Positions 9,160 through 16,893 of a stretch of DNA of 64,000 bases are shown here, one piece after another. The notes under the pieces were generated by a model. That model was not told the DNA's origin and searched no databases. It worked only from the letters and a program-made list of their open reading frames with translations. The stretch comes from Komarekiella atlantica HA4396-MV6 (GTDB lineage Bacteria > Cyanobacteriota > Cyanobacteriia > Cyanobacteriales > Nostocaceae), in assembly GCA_019359395.1 (NCBI GenBank), contig JAHHHK010000008.1:62001-126000 (forward strand). The letters are read 5' to 3'. Position numbers and translations under genes: made by a program. Numbering within the stretch: position 1 is the first letter of the stretch; each line of letters starts with the position of its first letter.

Positions 9160-10062
9160 ATGGTAAAGCTGAAATTATTGATTGGAGGAATAGTATTCAT
9201 CCCGTTAGTCGCAGTCCTATGCGACTTTAGTTTCGGAAGATTTTGGTTTTCAGAACGCTCAGACCATCAAAAATTAGTCAAAAAACCAGAACAACTCAGT
9301 GCCAGCGCTGTGAGCAATCAGCATAGTTCGGTATCCGATAAAGCCATTGTTGCACAAGTGAATAGCGCCATCTTTACAGTCCCTAATGAGTTTCAGGGAA
9401 AAATCATTCAGCAGGCACAGCTGAGCAAATCAGACAAAGTTATTGCACTGACTTTTGATGATGGCCCCGCGCCTAAATACACGCAACAAGTGTTGCAAAT
9501 CCTGAAGCAACAAAATATTAAAGCAACGTTTTTCTGTGTGGGGGAGATGGTGCATTATTTTCCCAAAATTGCCAAGCTAGAGGTAGCCGATGGTCACGCG
9601 ATTGGTAATCATACGTGGCATCAATGGTATAGGCATATGAACCTGTCTGTTGCTGCGCGTGAAATTGAGTCCACCGCAACAGCTATTTACCAAACTATGG
9701 GGGTAAAAACTTTTCTGTTTCGTCCGCCTTATGGCATCCTCAACAATGGTGTAGCTGATTACGCTCAAAAGAATAATTACGCTGTTCTCATGTGGTCAGA
9801 TGACTCGATAGACTATCGTCGTCCTCCAGTATCCAGACTCGTCAATAATGTGTTAAAGGACGCTAAACCTGGTGGTATATTACTGATGCATGATGGTGGT
9901 GGCGATCGCTCACGCACTGTTAAGGCTTTACCACAAATTATCGCTTCACTCAAACAGCGTGGTTATCGGTTTGTGACCATACCAGAATTGTTGGAAATAC
10001 AGGAACAAAAAACACCGTTGGTAACAACAGCACAATTTCATAAAGGGAATAAAGGTACATAA
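9160..10062 (+). CDS. Polysaccharide deacetylase (NodB homology domain)
   Basis: A 300-residue carbohydrate esterase family 4 protein that should remove acetyl groups from N-acetylglucosamine-containing polymers such as peptidoglycan. An N-terminal hydrophobic segment (residues 5-25) exports or anchors it. The NodB domain (about 95-285) has all the expected motifs: TFDDGP (catalytic base and metal Asp), GNHTWHQW (metal His pair), RPPYG, SDDSIDYRRP and LMHDGGGD. The substrate is unknown. It diverges from the copM-like gene and shares its intergenic operator, so it may be part of the metal response, but this is inference. Confidence 0.9.
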   Translation: MVKLKLLIGGIVFIPLVAVLCDFSFGRFWFSERSDHQKLVKKPEQLSASAVSNQHSSVSDKAIVAQVNSAIFTVPNEFQGKIIQQAQLSKSDKVIALTFDDGPAPKYTQQVLQILKQQNIKATFFCVGEMVHYFPKIAKLEVADGHAIGNHTWHQWYRHMNLSVAAREIESTATAIYQTMGVKTFLFRPPYGILNNGVADYAQKNNYAVLMWSDDSIDYRRPPVSRLVNNVLKDAKPGGILLMHDGGGDRSRTVKALPQIIASLKQRGYRFVTIPELLEIQEQKTPLVTTAQFHKGNKGT

Positions 10063-10106
10063 ATTATTAACTCATTACTTTACCTGATGCAAGCTATCAA
10101 ATAAAA

Positions 10107-10268
10107 TTCAGAAGTCAGGAGTCAGAATTCAGAATGAATTCTATACAACTGGCAGATGAATAAGTGGGTTTAAGACCCCACTAAATCTATGATTTAATGT
10201 TCTTCAATTAGTAGCGGGTTTGAATCCACCACTTTCTTGTTCTGACTCCTGAATTCTGACTTCTGAAT
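10107..10268. repeat. Inverted-repeat element between convergent genes
   Basis: Related words built from ttcagaagtcaggag/tcagaattcag occur at 10107-10134 and in inverted orientation at 10240-10268, with about 105 bp between. The middle part contains a second dyad around gggtttaagacccc. This is a familiar type of dispersed repeat in Nostocales. Between two convergent genes it could act as a bidirectional terminator. Confidence 0.55.
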
Positions 10269-10300
10269 TTTTTTTCAAATATGTTCTTTTTTTATATAAA

Positions 10301-11044
10301 TTATCTTGTTTTTGTTACTGTCAATTCCTCTGCTAACACTTGCTGATAAACCTGTGACAGTAAAGGCGTGACTTGATTATTTTCTGTACCATATCCCAAA
10401 CTTGTCCAAGTACCAGATAAAAGTTGTAAAACCTGATTTAGTTTCCCTTGTTTCAGCAGAACTGCAATATCAACTCCCCAAAAGTGGTGGTCATTTAGCC
10501 AAGCATATACTACTTTATCTTGAATTTGTGGTTCAAAACTTTCTAGGTTTGTGCTTGATGAATTAAAAAATTTATGATGGTATTTTTTTAATTTTTCCTG
10601 CCAGGTAGTTGTAAGGATTTGATAGCGACCTGCTGCTGTACTGCACTCGCCTTTATGAGGGCCAGAAACAATTGTTATGCATTGATTGGGATGACGGCTG
10701 ATATCGGTAAAATGCTTACCACCATAAAGTAAAGTATAGGGGTTAGAATCTAAAGCTTCACTAGCAGTAATAGTCCGCATTAATGCGCGAATGTAAGGAT
10801 CGCCTCCTTTCATTACTAAAGGTAGAGTGTATTCAGGAATGGTAGAGGTTTTGCGAGTGCTAAATCCTTGCCAAAGCACAATTAATAAAACTATAGACAA
10901 TATTCCAACAATTAGCGAGCGCCACTTCAACTTCCATTTTTGTGGCAAGAGAGCTTGAACTAAATTTATGGAGTATATTTTATCACTAATTATTTTAAGA
11001 AGTTTGTGAAACAAGGATAGCGAAAGTTTGCTTTTTTTTGACAT
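10301..11044 (-). CDS. Membrane-anchored lysozyme-like muramidase (lambda endolysin type)
   Basis: A 247-residue protein with one N-terminal membrane segment (about residues 43-62) and an extracytoplasmic lysozyme-like domain. That domain has the pattern of phage lambda R-type transglycosylases: a likely catalytic Glu in RTITASEAL, then NPYTLLYGG, ECSTAAGRYQILTTTW, and a Trp-rich C-terminal helix (GTWTSLGYG). It should cleave peptidoglycan. A paralogue with the same STAAGxYQ motif is at 25719-26546 in the FtsK operon. Here it stands alone, convergent with the deacetylase gene. Confidence 0.75.
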   Translation of the reverse strand: MSKKSKLSLSLFHKLLKIISDKIYSINLVQALLPQKWKLKWRSLIVGILSIVLLIVLWQGFSTRKTSTIPEYTLPLVMKGGDPYIRALMRTITASEALDSNPYTLLYGGKHFTDISRHPNQCITIVSGPHKGECSTAAGRYQILTTTWQEKLKKYHHKFFNSSSTNLESFEPQIQDKVVYAWLNDHHFWGVDIAVLLKQGKLNQVLQLLSGTWTSLGYGTENNQVTPLLSQVYQQVLAEELTVTKTR

Positions 11045-11126
11045 CTGCTTTTTGGGGTAATAATATTTATAATTTGTTTGGCTTTTTATATATTGACAAA
11101 CACAAACATAATTTTAAGTTGAACAT

Positions 11127-11279
11127 TGTTGGTCAAAGGTAAAAAACATACTACGTTCTCTTGGTGCTAGGAGTTATCCTTCTTTAGCACAAGCCATTGA
11201 AGCTGCTTTTAACCAAGTCTCTTTGAATGATATTTATAATTGGTATACTCACTGTTGTTACTGTACTTCACTAGACTAA
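11127..11279 (+). pseudogene. IS630-type transposase C-terminal fragment
   Basis: An open stretch of 50 codons without a start. It reads CWSKVKNILRSLGARSYP, then LAQAIEAAFNQVSLNDI and NWYTHCCYCTS, which matches the C-terminal end of IS630-superfamily transposases. Only this tail remains. Confidence 0.6.
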
Positions 11280-11353
11280 TAACCGCTATACTTTCATTTA
11301 CTTATAAATTTAGCTTAATTAAAAAAAGTACTTAAATATCCATACATATCAAG

Positions 11354-11371
11354 ATGAAATTAGGATGAAAT
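11354..11371. promoter_or_regulatory. Predicted metal-regulon operator, site 3
   Basis: ATGAAAT at 11354-11360 and 11365-11371, with the inner spacing identical to site 1 (GATGAAATTAGGATGAAATC). It lies about 240 bp upstream of the flavodoxin start and about 310 bp upstream of the lysozyme-like gene on the other strand. Flavodoxin is the more likely target. Confidence 0.55.
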
Positions 11372-11610
11372 CATTATCAGTCATTGGAAATAAATTATAA
11401 TCATACCATTAGGAAGATGAAGTTTACACTTGGAACCTCTTAAGTTGAGGCGAGGAAGTTTTGACATCAGATGTGTATGGCAATAGCATAAATTATTTAG
11501 CATTTTGCTTGGTAAAAACTGATAAAAACTAGATAATACAGCAGATTCAAGGCAAAATATTGACTGCATAAACACAACGCAATTATTAAAAGGAAAATCA
11601 AGGAGGAAAA

Positions 11611-12123
11611 GTGGCTAATATTGGTTTATTTTTCGGCACTCAAACAGGTAATACTCAGACGGAAGCAGAAATAATTCAAAAGGAATTTGGTGGAGAAGAT
11701 GTAGTAACTTTAAATGATATTTCACAAGCTGAACCCGATGATTTTAATGATTACACTTATATCATCATTGGTTGTCCAACCTGGAATATTGGGGAGTTAC
11801 AAAGTGATTGGGAAAGTTTTTATGATGAGCTAGATAACATTGACTTTAGCGGCAAAAAAGTTGCTTATTTTGGAGCAGGCGATCAGGTTGGTTATCCTGA
11901 CAGTTTTCAAGATGCAATAGGGATTTTAGAAGAGAAAATTTCAGAAAAGGGTGGTGAAACAGTTGGCTATTGGTCTACAGATGGTTATGAATTTACTGAG
12001 TCTAAAGCCATACGCGATGGTAAATTTGTAGGTCTAGCACTTGATGAAGATAATCAATCTGATTTAACAAATGAACGGATTCAAGCTTGGGTTGCTCAAC
12101 TCAAGCAAGAGTTTGGTTTATAG
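11611..12123 (+). CDS. isiB: Flavodoxin
   Basis: A 170-residue long-chain flavodoxin, the FMN electron carrier that replaces ferredoxin when iron is short. It has the FMN phosphate-binding loop (GTQTGNT, residues 9-15), the CPTWNIGELQSDW loop with the flavin-stacking Trp, and FGAGDQVGYPDSFQDA with the second aromatic loop. It ends in the typical WVAQLKQEFGL. Length and sequence match cyanobacterial IsiB. Translation starts at GTG 11611, supported by AGGAGG 5 bp upstream and by the conserved N-terminus. Its setting among copper genes and the predicted operator upstream suggest induction by metal stress rather than only iron limitation. Confidence 0.95.
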   Translation: MANIGLFFGTQTGNTQTEAEIIQKEFGGEDVVTLNDISQAEPDDFNDYTYIIIGCPTWNIGELQSDWESFYDELDNIDFSGKKVAYFGAGDQVGYPDSFQDAIGILEEKISEKGGETVGYWSTDGYEFTESKAIRDGKFVGLALDEDNQSDLTNERIQAWVAQLKQEFGL

Positions 12124-12195
12124 AGGAGTATAAAGTCTTGCACTGAAAAGGCACAGTTCTGAACTAGCTCTCTTGATCGCTCAATCTTATTTAAC

Positions 12196-13533
12196 TTATG
12201 TAACGTTGATAATCATTGTTAAGCCACCCCCACCTTCTACTTCAACGTTGTCGTTTGTTGCGTGATGGGCAATGTGACAGTGCAGCAACCACTTACCCTG
12301 ATAACGAGCTGTCCAAATTACGTCATAGCGTTCACCAGGAGCTACATTGATAGTATCCTTTTCAATTTGGGCAGTGGCCGGTAGGAGATTGCCATCTGTT
12401 TCAATAATTTTGAATGGCCCACCATGAATATGCATTGGGTGAATAAAGGCATTATTTGAGCCGATAAAGCGAAAGCGGATTTTTTGACCAATTTTGGCGT
12501 TGATTGTTTCGGTAGAGGGATAAGCTTTACCATTAATTGTGAAGAAGTTAGGCACTAACCCTTCCATCGGCATAGCTGGGAAAGTGTAGCCTTGCTTTAC
12601 TGTCCACTCCTGAAGCTGAACCACAACGTCTTGATCGTAAGCAGAAGTTTTTGGTTTATTCTTGGGATCGACGATTAACGCACCATACATCCCTAAAGTT
12701 TGCTGGCGGTCTACATCTTTGTGAGAATGATAAAAGTAAGTACCTGCTTGCTTAACAGGGAACTCGTAGATATAGCTTGCGCCTGGTGCAATTGGCTTTT
12801 GGGTAACATCGGCTGGCCCGTCCATATTATTGGGTACAATCATGCCATGCCAATGTACTGTCGTTGGTTCTGGTAAGTTGTTCTTGACTACAATCCGAAC
12901 GCGATCGCCTTCAGTTACCTGAATACGGGGGCCGGGAACTTGATGGTTGAAAGCATAAGCAGCTACTTGAACATTTGGTAAGATATTCCATTTAATTAAA
13001 GAAACATCAAGGTTAAAGACTTTCACTCCATTCTCTAGCTTAGGCGTTAGAGTCTGATCCCCTCGTGCATCAATGGGAGCAGTGTAGGCTATCTTTGTCA
13101 AGTCTACTGCTGCCATGTCTGCCATTGCTTCCACGCTCATATCAGAGGTCATAATCATTCCTGGCGGCATGACTAAACCATTCATTTGAGTGACACTACT
13201 CATGGGCGCAGGTGGTAGCGATGATATTGGAGTCGGAGATTTTGCACCACCCATATTCATCCCAGGCATTGACTCGTTGTGGTTATTCATATTCATCCCA
13301 GGCATGGATTGGTTGCCCATATTCATTCCCAGCATTGAGTTAGGCTGCATATTCCTAGCACTCATAGTAAAGTTACCGTAGAGTGCGGCGATCAAAACAC
13401 CAAATGCTAAGGCTAATAGTGTTAACAGCGTTACTGCTAGAAGTTGCGATCGCGTAGCTTTGGGTTTCATCACCATACCCGCGTGCGAATCGGCAGCAGA
13501 AGAATTCATATCTATATTTCGACGGGTTTTCAT
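12196..13533 (-). CDS. Multicopper oxidase with Met-rich N-terminal extension
   Basis: A 445-residue cupredoxin-type multicopper oxidase. A signal/anchor helix lies at about residues 29-52. A Met/Gly/Asn-rich stretch follows (about 55-100) with repeated MPGMNM motifs able to bind Cu(I). All four copper-ligand motifs are present: HWHG (about 227), HSHKD (about 270), HPMHIHG (about 368) and HCHIAHH (about 420). These form the T1 site and the trinuclear cluster, so it should be an active oxidase using O2, probably for Cu(I) detoxification in the periplasm or thylakoid lumen. Its start is just downstream of the DUF4396 gene's stop, with GGAAGGA as ribosome-binding site, so the two are co-transcribed. 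Confidence 0.92.
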   Translation of the reverse strand: MKTRRNIDMNSSAADSHAGMVMKPKATRSQLLAVTLLTLLALAFGVLIAALYGNFTMSARNMQPNSMLGMNMGNQSMPGMNMNNHNESMPGMNMGGAKSPTPISSLPPAPMSSVTQMNGLVMPPGMIMTSDMSVEAMADMAAVDLTKIAYTAPIDARGDQTLTPKLENGVKVFNLDVSLIKWNILPNVQVAAYAFNHQVPGPRIQVTEGDRVRIVVKNNLPEPTTVHWHGMIVPNNMDGPADVTQKPIAPGASYIYEFPVKQAGTYFYHSHKDVDRQQTLGMYGALIVDPKNKPKTSAYDQDVVVQLQEWTVKQGYTFPAMPMEGLVPNFFTINGKAYPSTETINAKIGQKIRFRFIGSNNAFIHPMHIHGGPFKIIETDGNLLPATAQIEKDTINVAPGERYDVIWTARYQGKWLLHCHIAHHATNDNVEVEGGGGLTMIINVT

Positions 13534-13535
13534 GG

Positions 13536-14519
13536 TTACATTCCTTCCATAGTCTGGTCTGTGTCAGCATGAGGTGCAATTACTTTATCGGGAGTTGCTG
13601 TAATTCCTTCTCTTTCAGCAGCTAAACTGTGACCACCTTTACCTAATGCCCGGACAGTTCCCATCCCATGTTTTAGATCTACTGCAACTAGCCACATATT
13701 GACTGGGAAAGCAACTACAAATCCCACTAAAGTTGCCAAAGACATCACGCCCCAAAACCGAATTGAGGTTGCCTCCATCGCTGTCATATCACGGCTCATT
13801 AGGATGACCATTACTGGAATCATTCCTGCCATCACCGCATTCATTGAAAGCCATTCCGGTATAAAAGAACGCCGGACGGCTTTGAGATATGAACCACCCA
13901 GCATATCTTTCATAAACAAAGATTGAAAAACAAACAGCCCAAAGGCAAAGCCAAAAAGATACTCAGAAATCACGTCAAACCACATCGGTAGTCCGAGGGT
14001 CATAGTAATTGCGGCAGCAACGATAATTCCTGTTGCATCACCAGCTAAACAGTGAATTGTCGAACCAACAGTCTGTTTCCACAATGGCTTGACAAACTCC
14101 TCATGCTGGATTGGGGCAGGTTCTTTACAAGACAGAATGTACAGTGCCGCACCAATTAGTCCTGTGTAGAGAGTCACTAACAACCATCCCCATTTCATTA
14201 CCGTCAGTTCAGGATTACTAGTGAATGCATCCCAGGCTACATAAACCACTGAGAGGACTGTCAGACTAAACCAAATAATCAAAACAGTATCAATCCAAGC
14301 AGAACTTTTGAAGTTTGCTTCATTCGTACCAGACATATTCATGCTGGGCATATTTGAATTAGTCGCAGGCTGAGGTAATGGCGAGTTTTGAGCAATAGAA
14401 TTAGGAATGCTCTCAATATAATTAGATGAATTTTGACTGATTCCCAAACGAGGAGTTAATAGTACTAATCCTAGAGTTAGTACCAATAAAACTATCCATA
14501 AAATTGATTTGGAGCGCAT
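13536..14519 (-). CDS. DUF4396 multi-pass membrane protein
   Basis: A 327-residue membrane protein with a signal/TM at residues 8-26 and a Met-rich loop after it (MPSMNMSGTNE). About six further membrane segments follow. The block around CLAGDATGIIVAAA and FAFGLFVFQSLFMKDM is characteristic of the DUF4396 family. The function of the family is not established. Fusion or adjacency to copper proteins and the shared MNM motifs with the oxidase encoded next to it suggest a copper-handling partner. First gene of a two-gene operon; only a possible degenerate half operator (ATGAAAC on the minus strand) is seen upstream. Confidence 0.8.
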   Translation of the reverse strand: MRSKSILWIVLLVLTLGLVLLTPRLGISQNSSNYIESIPNSIAQNSPLPQPATNSNMPSMNMSGTNEANFKSSAWIDTVLIIWFSLTVLSVVYVAWDAFTSNPELTVMKWGWLLVTLYTGLIGAALYILSCKEPAPIQHEEFVKPLWKQTVGSTIHCLAGDATGIIVAAAITMTLGLPMWFDVISEYLFGFAFGLFVFQSLFMKDMLGGSYLKAVRRSFIPEWLSMNAVMAGMIPVMVILMSRDMTAMEATSIRFWGVMSLATLVGFVVAFPVNMWLVAVDLKHGMGTVRALGKGGHSLAAEREGITATPDKVIAPHADTDQTMEGM

Positions 14520-14608
14520 ATTTACCTTTGAATGTACATCAGTCAGTTCTTCAAAATCATGTTTTATTAAAGAGTTTCATCTGTATATATTCTTGTTATT
14601 ACCAAAAA

Positions 14609-15952
14609 TTAACGGAGTGTGAAAAATTCTTCCGCAGCTGAAGGATGGATACCAATTGTTGCATCAAAATCTTTTTTAGTGATACCTGTCCGAATAGCAA
14701 GTCCGAGACATTGAATAATCTCAGCAGCGTATTCACCGACCATATGAGCGCCGAGTACTCTGTCTGATTTACTATCAACTACTAATTTAATGAGAGTTTT
14801 CTGTTCGGGTTCGGCAATGGCATCAAAAAGAGGTTGAAATCTTTGAGAATAGCAGTCTATTGATTCCCCAAATTTTTCGCGTGCTTTAGCTTCGGTCAAG
14901 CCAACCGTAGCCGCTTCCGGTCGAGAAGAAAGTGCAGAGGGAATGCACTCTAAATTTACAGTTCGAGTCTGATTACCAAACACAGTATCGGCAAAGGCAC
15001 GACCTGTGGCAATGGCTACAGGAGTCCAATGGGGTCGGTCAGTGCAATCTCCAACAGCAAAAATATTAGCCTGAGTAGTACGGCTGTATTCATCTACTGC
15101 GATCGCTCCTTGTTTGACTTGAACACCCGCTTTTTCCAAATCAAGACCACTTAAATTAGCAACTCGACCTATAGCGCAAAGAAGGGTATCTACAGTTACA
15201 GTGTCTTGTTTATTTCCTAACAAACTCAAACATAAACTATCTTGAATTCGTTCAATTTTTTCGACAACAGTATTGCAGAAAATTTGAATACCATTCTTCG
15301 TCATACTTTCTTGAACTGTAGTTCTAATATCTTCATCTCTACCTGGTAAAATACGGTCTTCAGGCACTATTAAAGTAACTTTTGAAATTAAACCATTAAG
15401 GCTTCCAGCGAACTTCACAGCTATCTGGTCACTACCAAGAATAGCAATATGCTCTGGTTGTTGCTTGATTTCAAACATCTGACGTGTAGTAATAGCATAT
15501 TCAATTCCTGGAATTTCAGGTTTTACAGCTTCTCCACCTACAGCAATCAATATTTTATTAGCAGTAATCTGGCGACCCCCAACATCCAAAGTATGAGAAT
15601 CTAAAAATTTCGTATGTCCCCAAATTAGGTCTACCCCTGCTTCTTTTAGATGCTGAATATGCAATTGGCTTAGATGTTTGATTGCTCGGTCTTTAGCTAT
15701 CATAAATTTATGCCAGTCAATGCGGTCACTTACTTTATCCCAACCATATTCGTCAGCATCTTCAAAAACATGGGAAAAACTAGCAGCATATGCCATTAGT
15801 TTCTCTGGAATACAGCCATGAATTACACATGTGCCACCTACCTGGTCGCGTTCGGAAATTAACACACGAGCACCATGAGCAGCAGATTGTCTAGCGGCAG
15901 CAACACCTCCAGGGCCTGCACCAATTACAAAGAGGTCATAATCAAAGCCCAT
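14609..15952 (-). CDS. Glutathione-reductase-like FAD disulfide oxidoreductase
   Basis: A 447-residue class I pyridine-nucleotide disulfide oxidoreductase. The FAD-binding GAGPGGVAAARQSA motif is at residues 11-24. The redox-active pair is in GGTCVIHGCIPEKL (about 39-52), closest to glutathione reductase (GGTCVIRGCVPKKL) rather than mercuric reductase. The second FAD motif (FAVGDC) and the C-terminal HPSAAEEFFTLR with the catalytic His are present. The NAD(P)H-binding motif, normally GxGxxAxE, is degenerate here (ILGSDQIAVKFAG). The substitutions R/K to H/E next to the cysteines and this change suggest altered specificity. It stands alone, with an operator-like repeat about 65 bp upstream, so it is probably metal-induced. 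Confidence 0.85.
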   Translation of the reverse strand: MGFDYDLFVIGAGPGGVAAARQSAAHGARVLISERDQVGGTCVIHGCIPEKLMAYAASFSHVFEDADEYGWDKVSDRIDWHKFMIAKDRAIKHLSQLHIQHLKEAGVDLIWGHTKFLDSHTLDVGGRQITANKILIAVGGEAVKPEIPGIEYAITTRQMFEIKQQPEHIAILGSDQIAVKFAGSLNGLISKVTLIVPEDRILPGRDEDIRTTVQESMTKNGIQIFCNTVVEKIERIQDSLCLSLLGNKQDTVTVDTLLCAIGRVANLSGLDLEKAGVQVKQGAIAVDEYSRTTQANIFAVGDCTDRPHWTPVAIATGRAFADTVFGNQTRTVNLECIPSALSSRPEAATVGLTEAKAREKFGESIDCYSQRFQPLFDAIAEPEQKTLIKLVVDSKSDRVLGAHMVGEYAAEIIQCLGLAIRTGITKKDFDATIGIHPSAAEEFFTLR

Positions 15953-16015
15953 AAATTATTAACTCAGTTTTTAAGAACACTATATTTCCCTATATTTTTA
16001 GCTTTCCACACAGTG

Positions 16016-16033
16016 ATGAAATTAATATGAAAT
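16016..16033 (-). promoter_or_regulatory. Predicted metal-regulon operator, site 4
   Basis: ATGAAAT at 16016-16022 and 16027-16033, 11-bp periodicity, about 65 bp upstream of the glutathione-reductase-like gene on the minus strand. Confidence 0.6.
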
Positions 16034-16072
16034 CATTGGAATTTTAATTAAAAAATAGTTATGCATATTCAA

Positions 16073-16090
16073 ATGAAATCAGCATGAAAT
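16073..16090 (+). promoter_or_regulatory. Predicted metal-regulon operator, site 5
   Basis: ATGAAAT at 16073-16079 and 16084-16090, with the same spacing, about 140 bp upstream of the Csp-like gene on the plus strand. With site 4 it gives each divergent gene its own copy. Confidence 0.6.
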
Positions 16091-16228
16091 TTCCTTATGT
16101 CATTAGTAATAAATATTTCTTGTGCCATTAGGTAGACGCAAGCAGATTAGTTATTTTTTAATCTGAGGGCGCAGAGGCATAAATACTGTCTCATGTGAAA
16201 TTGACGACTTGAAATCGGAGGTATAATT

Positions 16229-16582
16229 ATGACGACAACCCAATCTCACCAATCCTTGCTTGAAAGTTGCATAGAGGCTTGCTTTGATTGCCTACGCGAT
16301 TGCGAAAACTGTGCCGATGCCTGTTTAAGTGGCAACATGGTACAGATGATGGCTCAATGCATTAAGTTGTGCCGAGACTGTGCTGATACTTGCGCTCTGT
16401 GTGCCCGTTTTATGTCTCGCAATTCTGCTCTTCATGCTCAGATGTGCGGAGTCTGTGCGGAAGCTTGCAATCGCTGTGCCAGTGAATGTGAAAAACACGA
16501 CAGCGACCACTGCAAACGCTGTGCTGCATCTTGCCGTCGCTGCGCCGAGTCTTGTCGCCAAATGGCTACAGCAATGGCGTAA
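16229..16582 (+). CDS. Cys-rich four-helix-bundle copper storage protein (Csp-like)
   Basis: A 117-residue protein with many cysteines, spaced mostly as CxxxC or CxxC along predicted helices (CIEACFDCLRDCENCADAC, CIKLCRDCADTCALC, CGVCAEACNRCASEC, CKRCAASCRRCAESC). This is the pattern of the Csp/DUF326 four-helix copper-storage proteins, in which the cysteines line the bundle core and bind many Cu(I). There is no signal peptide, so it is the cytosolic type. The start is supported by GGAGGT 7 bp upstream. The predicted operator at 16073-16090 suggests metal induction. Together with the efflux, binding and oxidase genes it adds intracellular copper sequestration. Confidence 0.92.
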   Translation: MTTTQSHQSLLESCIEACFDCLRDCENCADACLSGNMVQMMAQCIKLCRDCADTCALCARFMSRNSALHAQMCGVCAEACNRCASECEKHDSDHCKRCAASCRRCAESCRQMATAMA

Positions 16583-16634
16583 GTATCTATAATCGCTGAC
16601 TGCTGGATTGCAAAATAATTATCAGATATACTAC

Positions 16635-16776
16635 GCCATGTATTACGTAGATTATTGGCTTGACTTTACCTCGTAAGTAACCCAACAGAATTAATTACAT
16701 TACTGATTCTCTACTAGGCAAGAATTTCAACCCATATTTTGTGTAATTAATTCTGTGCCACTACTTAATACATGGC
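16635..16776. repeat. Nested perfect inverted repeats (142 bp)
   Basis: Outer arms GCCATGTATTA (16635-16645) and TAATACATGGC (16766-16776), with inner 15-bp perfect arms at 16685-16699 (ACAGAATTAATTACA) and 16742-16756. There is no coding potential. It could be a small non-autonomous transposable element or a site used by a plasmid protein. The rest of 16583-16893 shows only a weak further dyad near 16793. Confidence 0.6.
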
Positions 16777-16893
16777 ATTTCTCAGAACCACTACCGAGTA
16801 TTACACGGTATGAGCAGGAGATAGAGAAGCGATTAGCCCAGCTACACCCGTGAGTAGCATTGGAACAGGAATGGAATGTATGCCATTCAGCCA

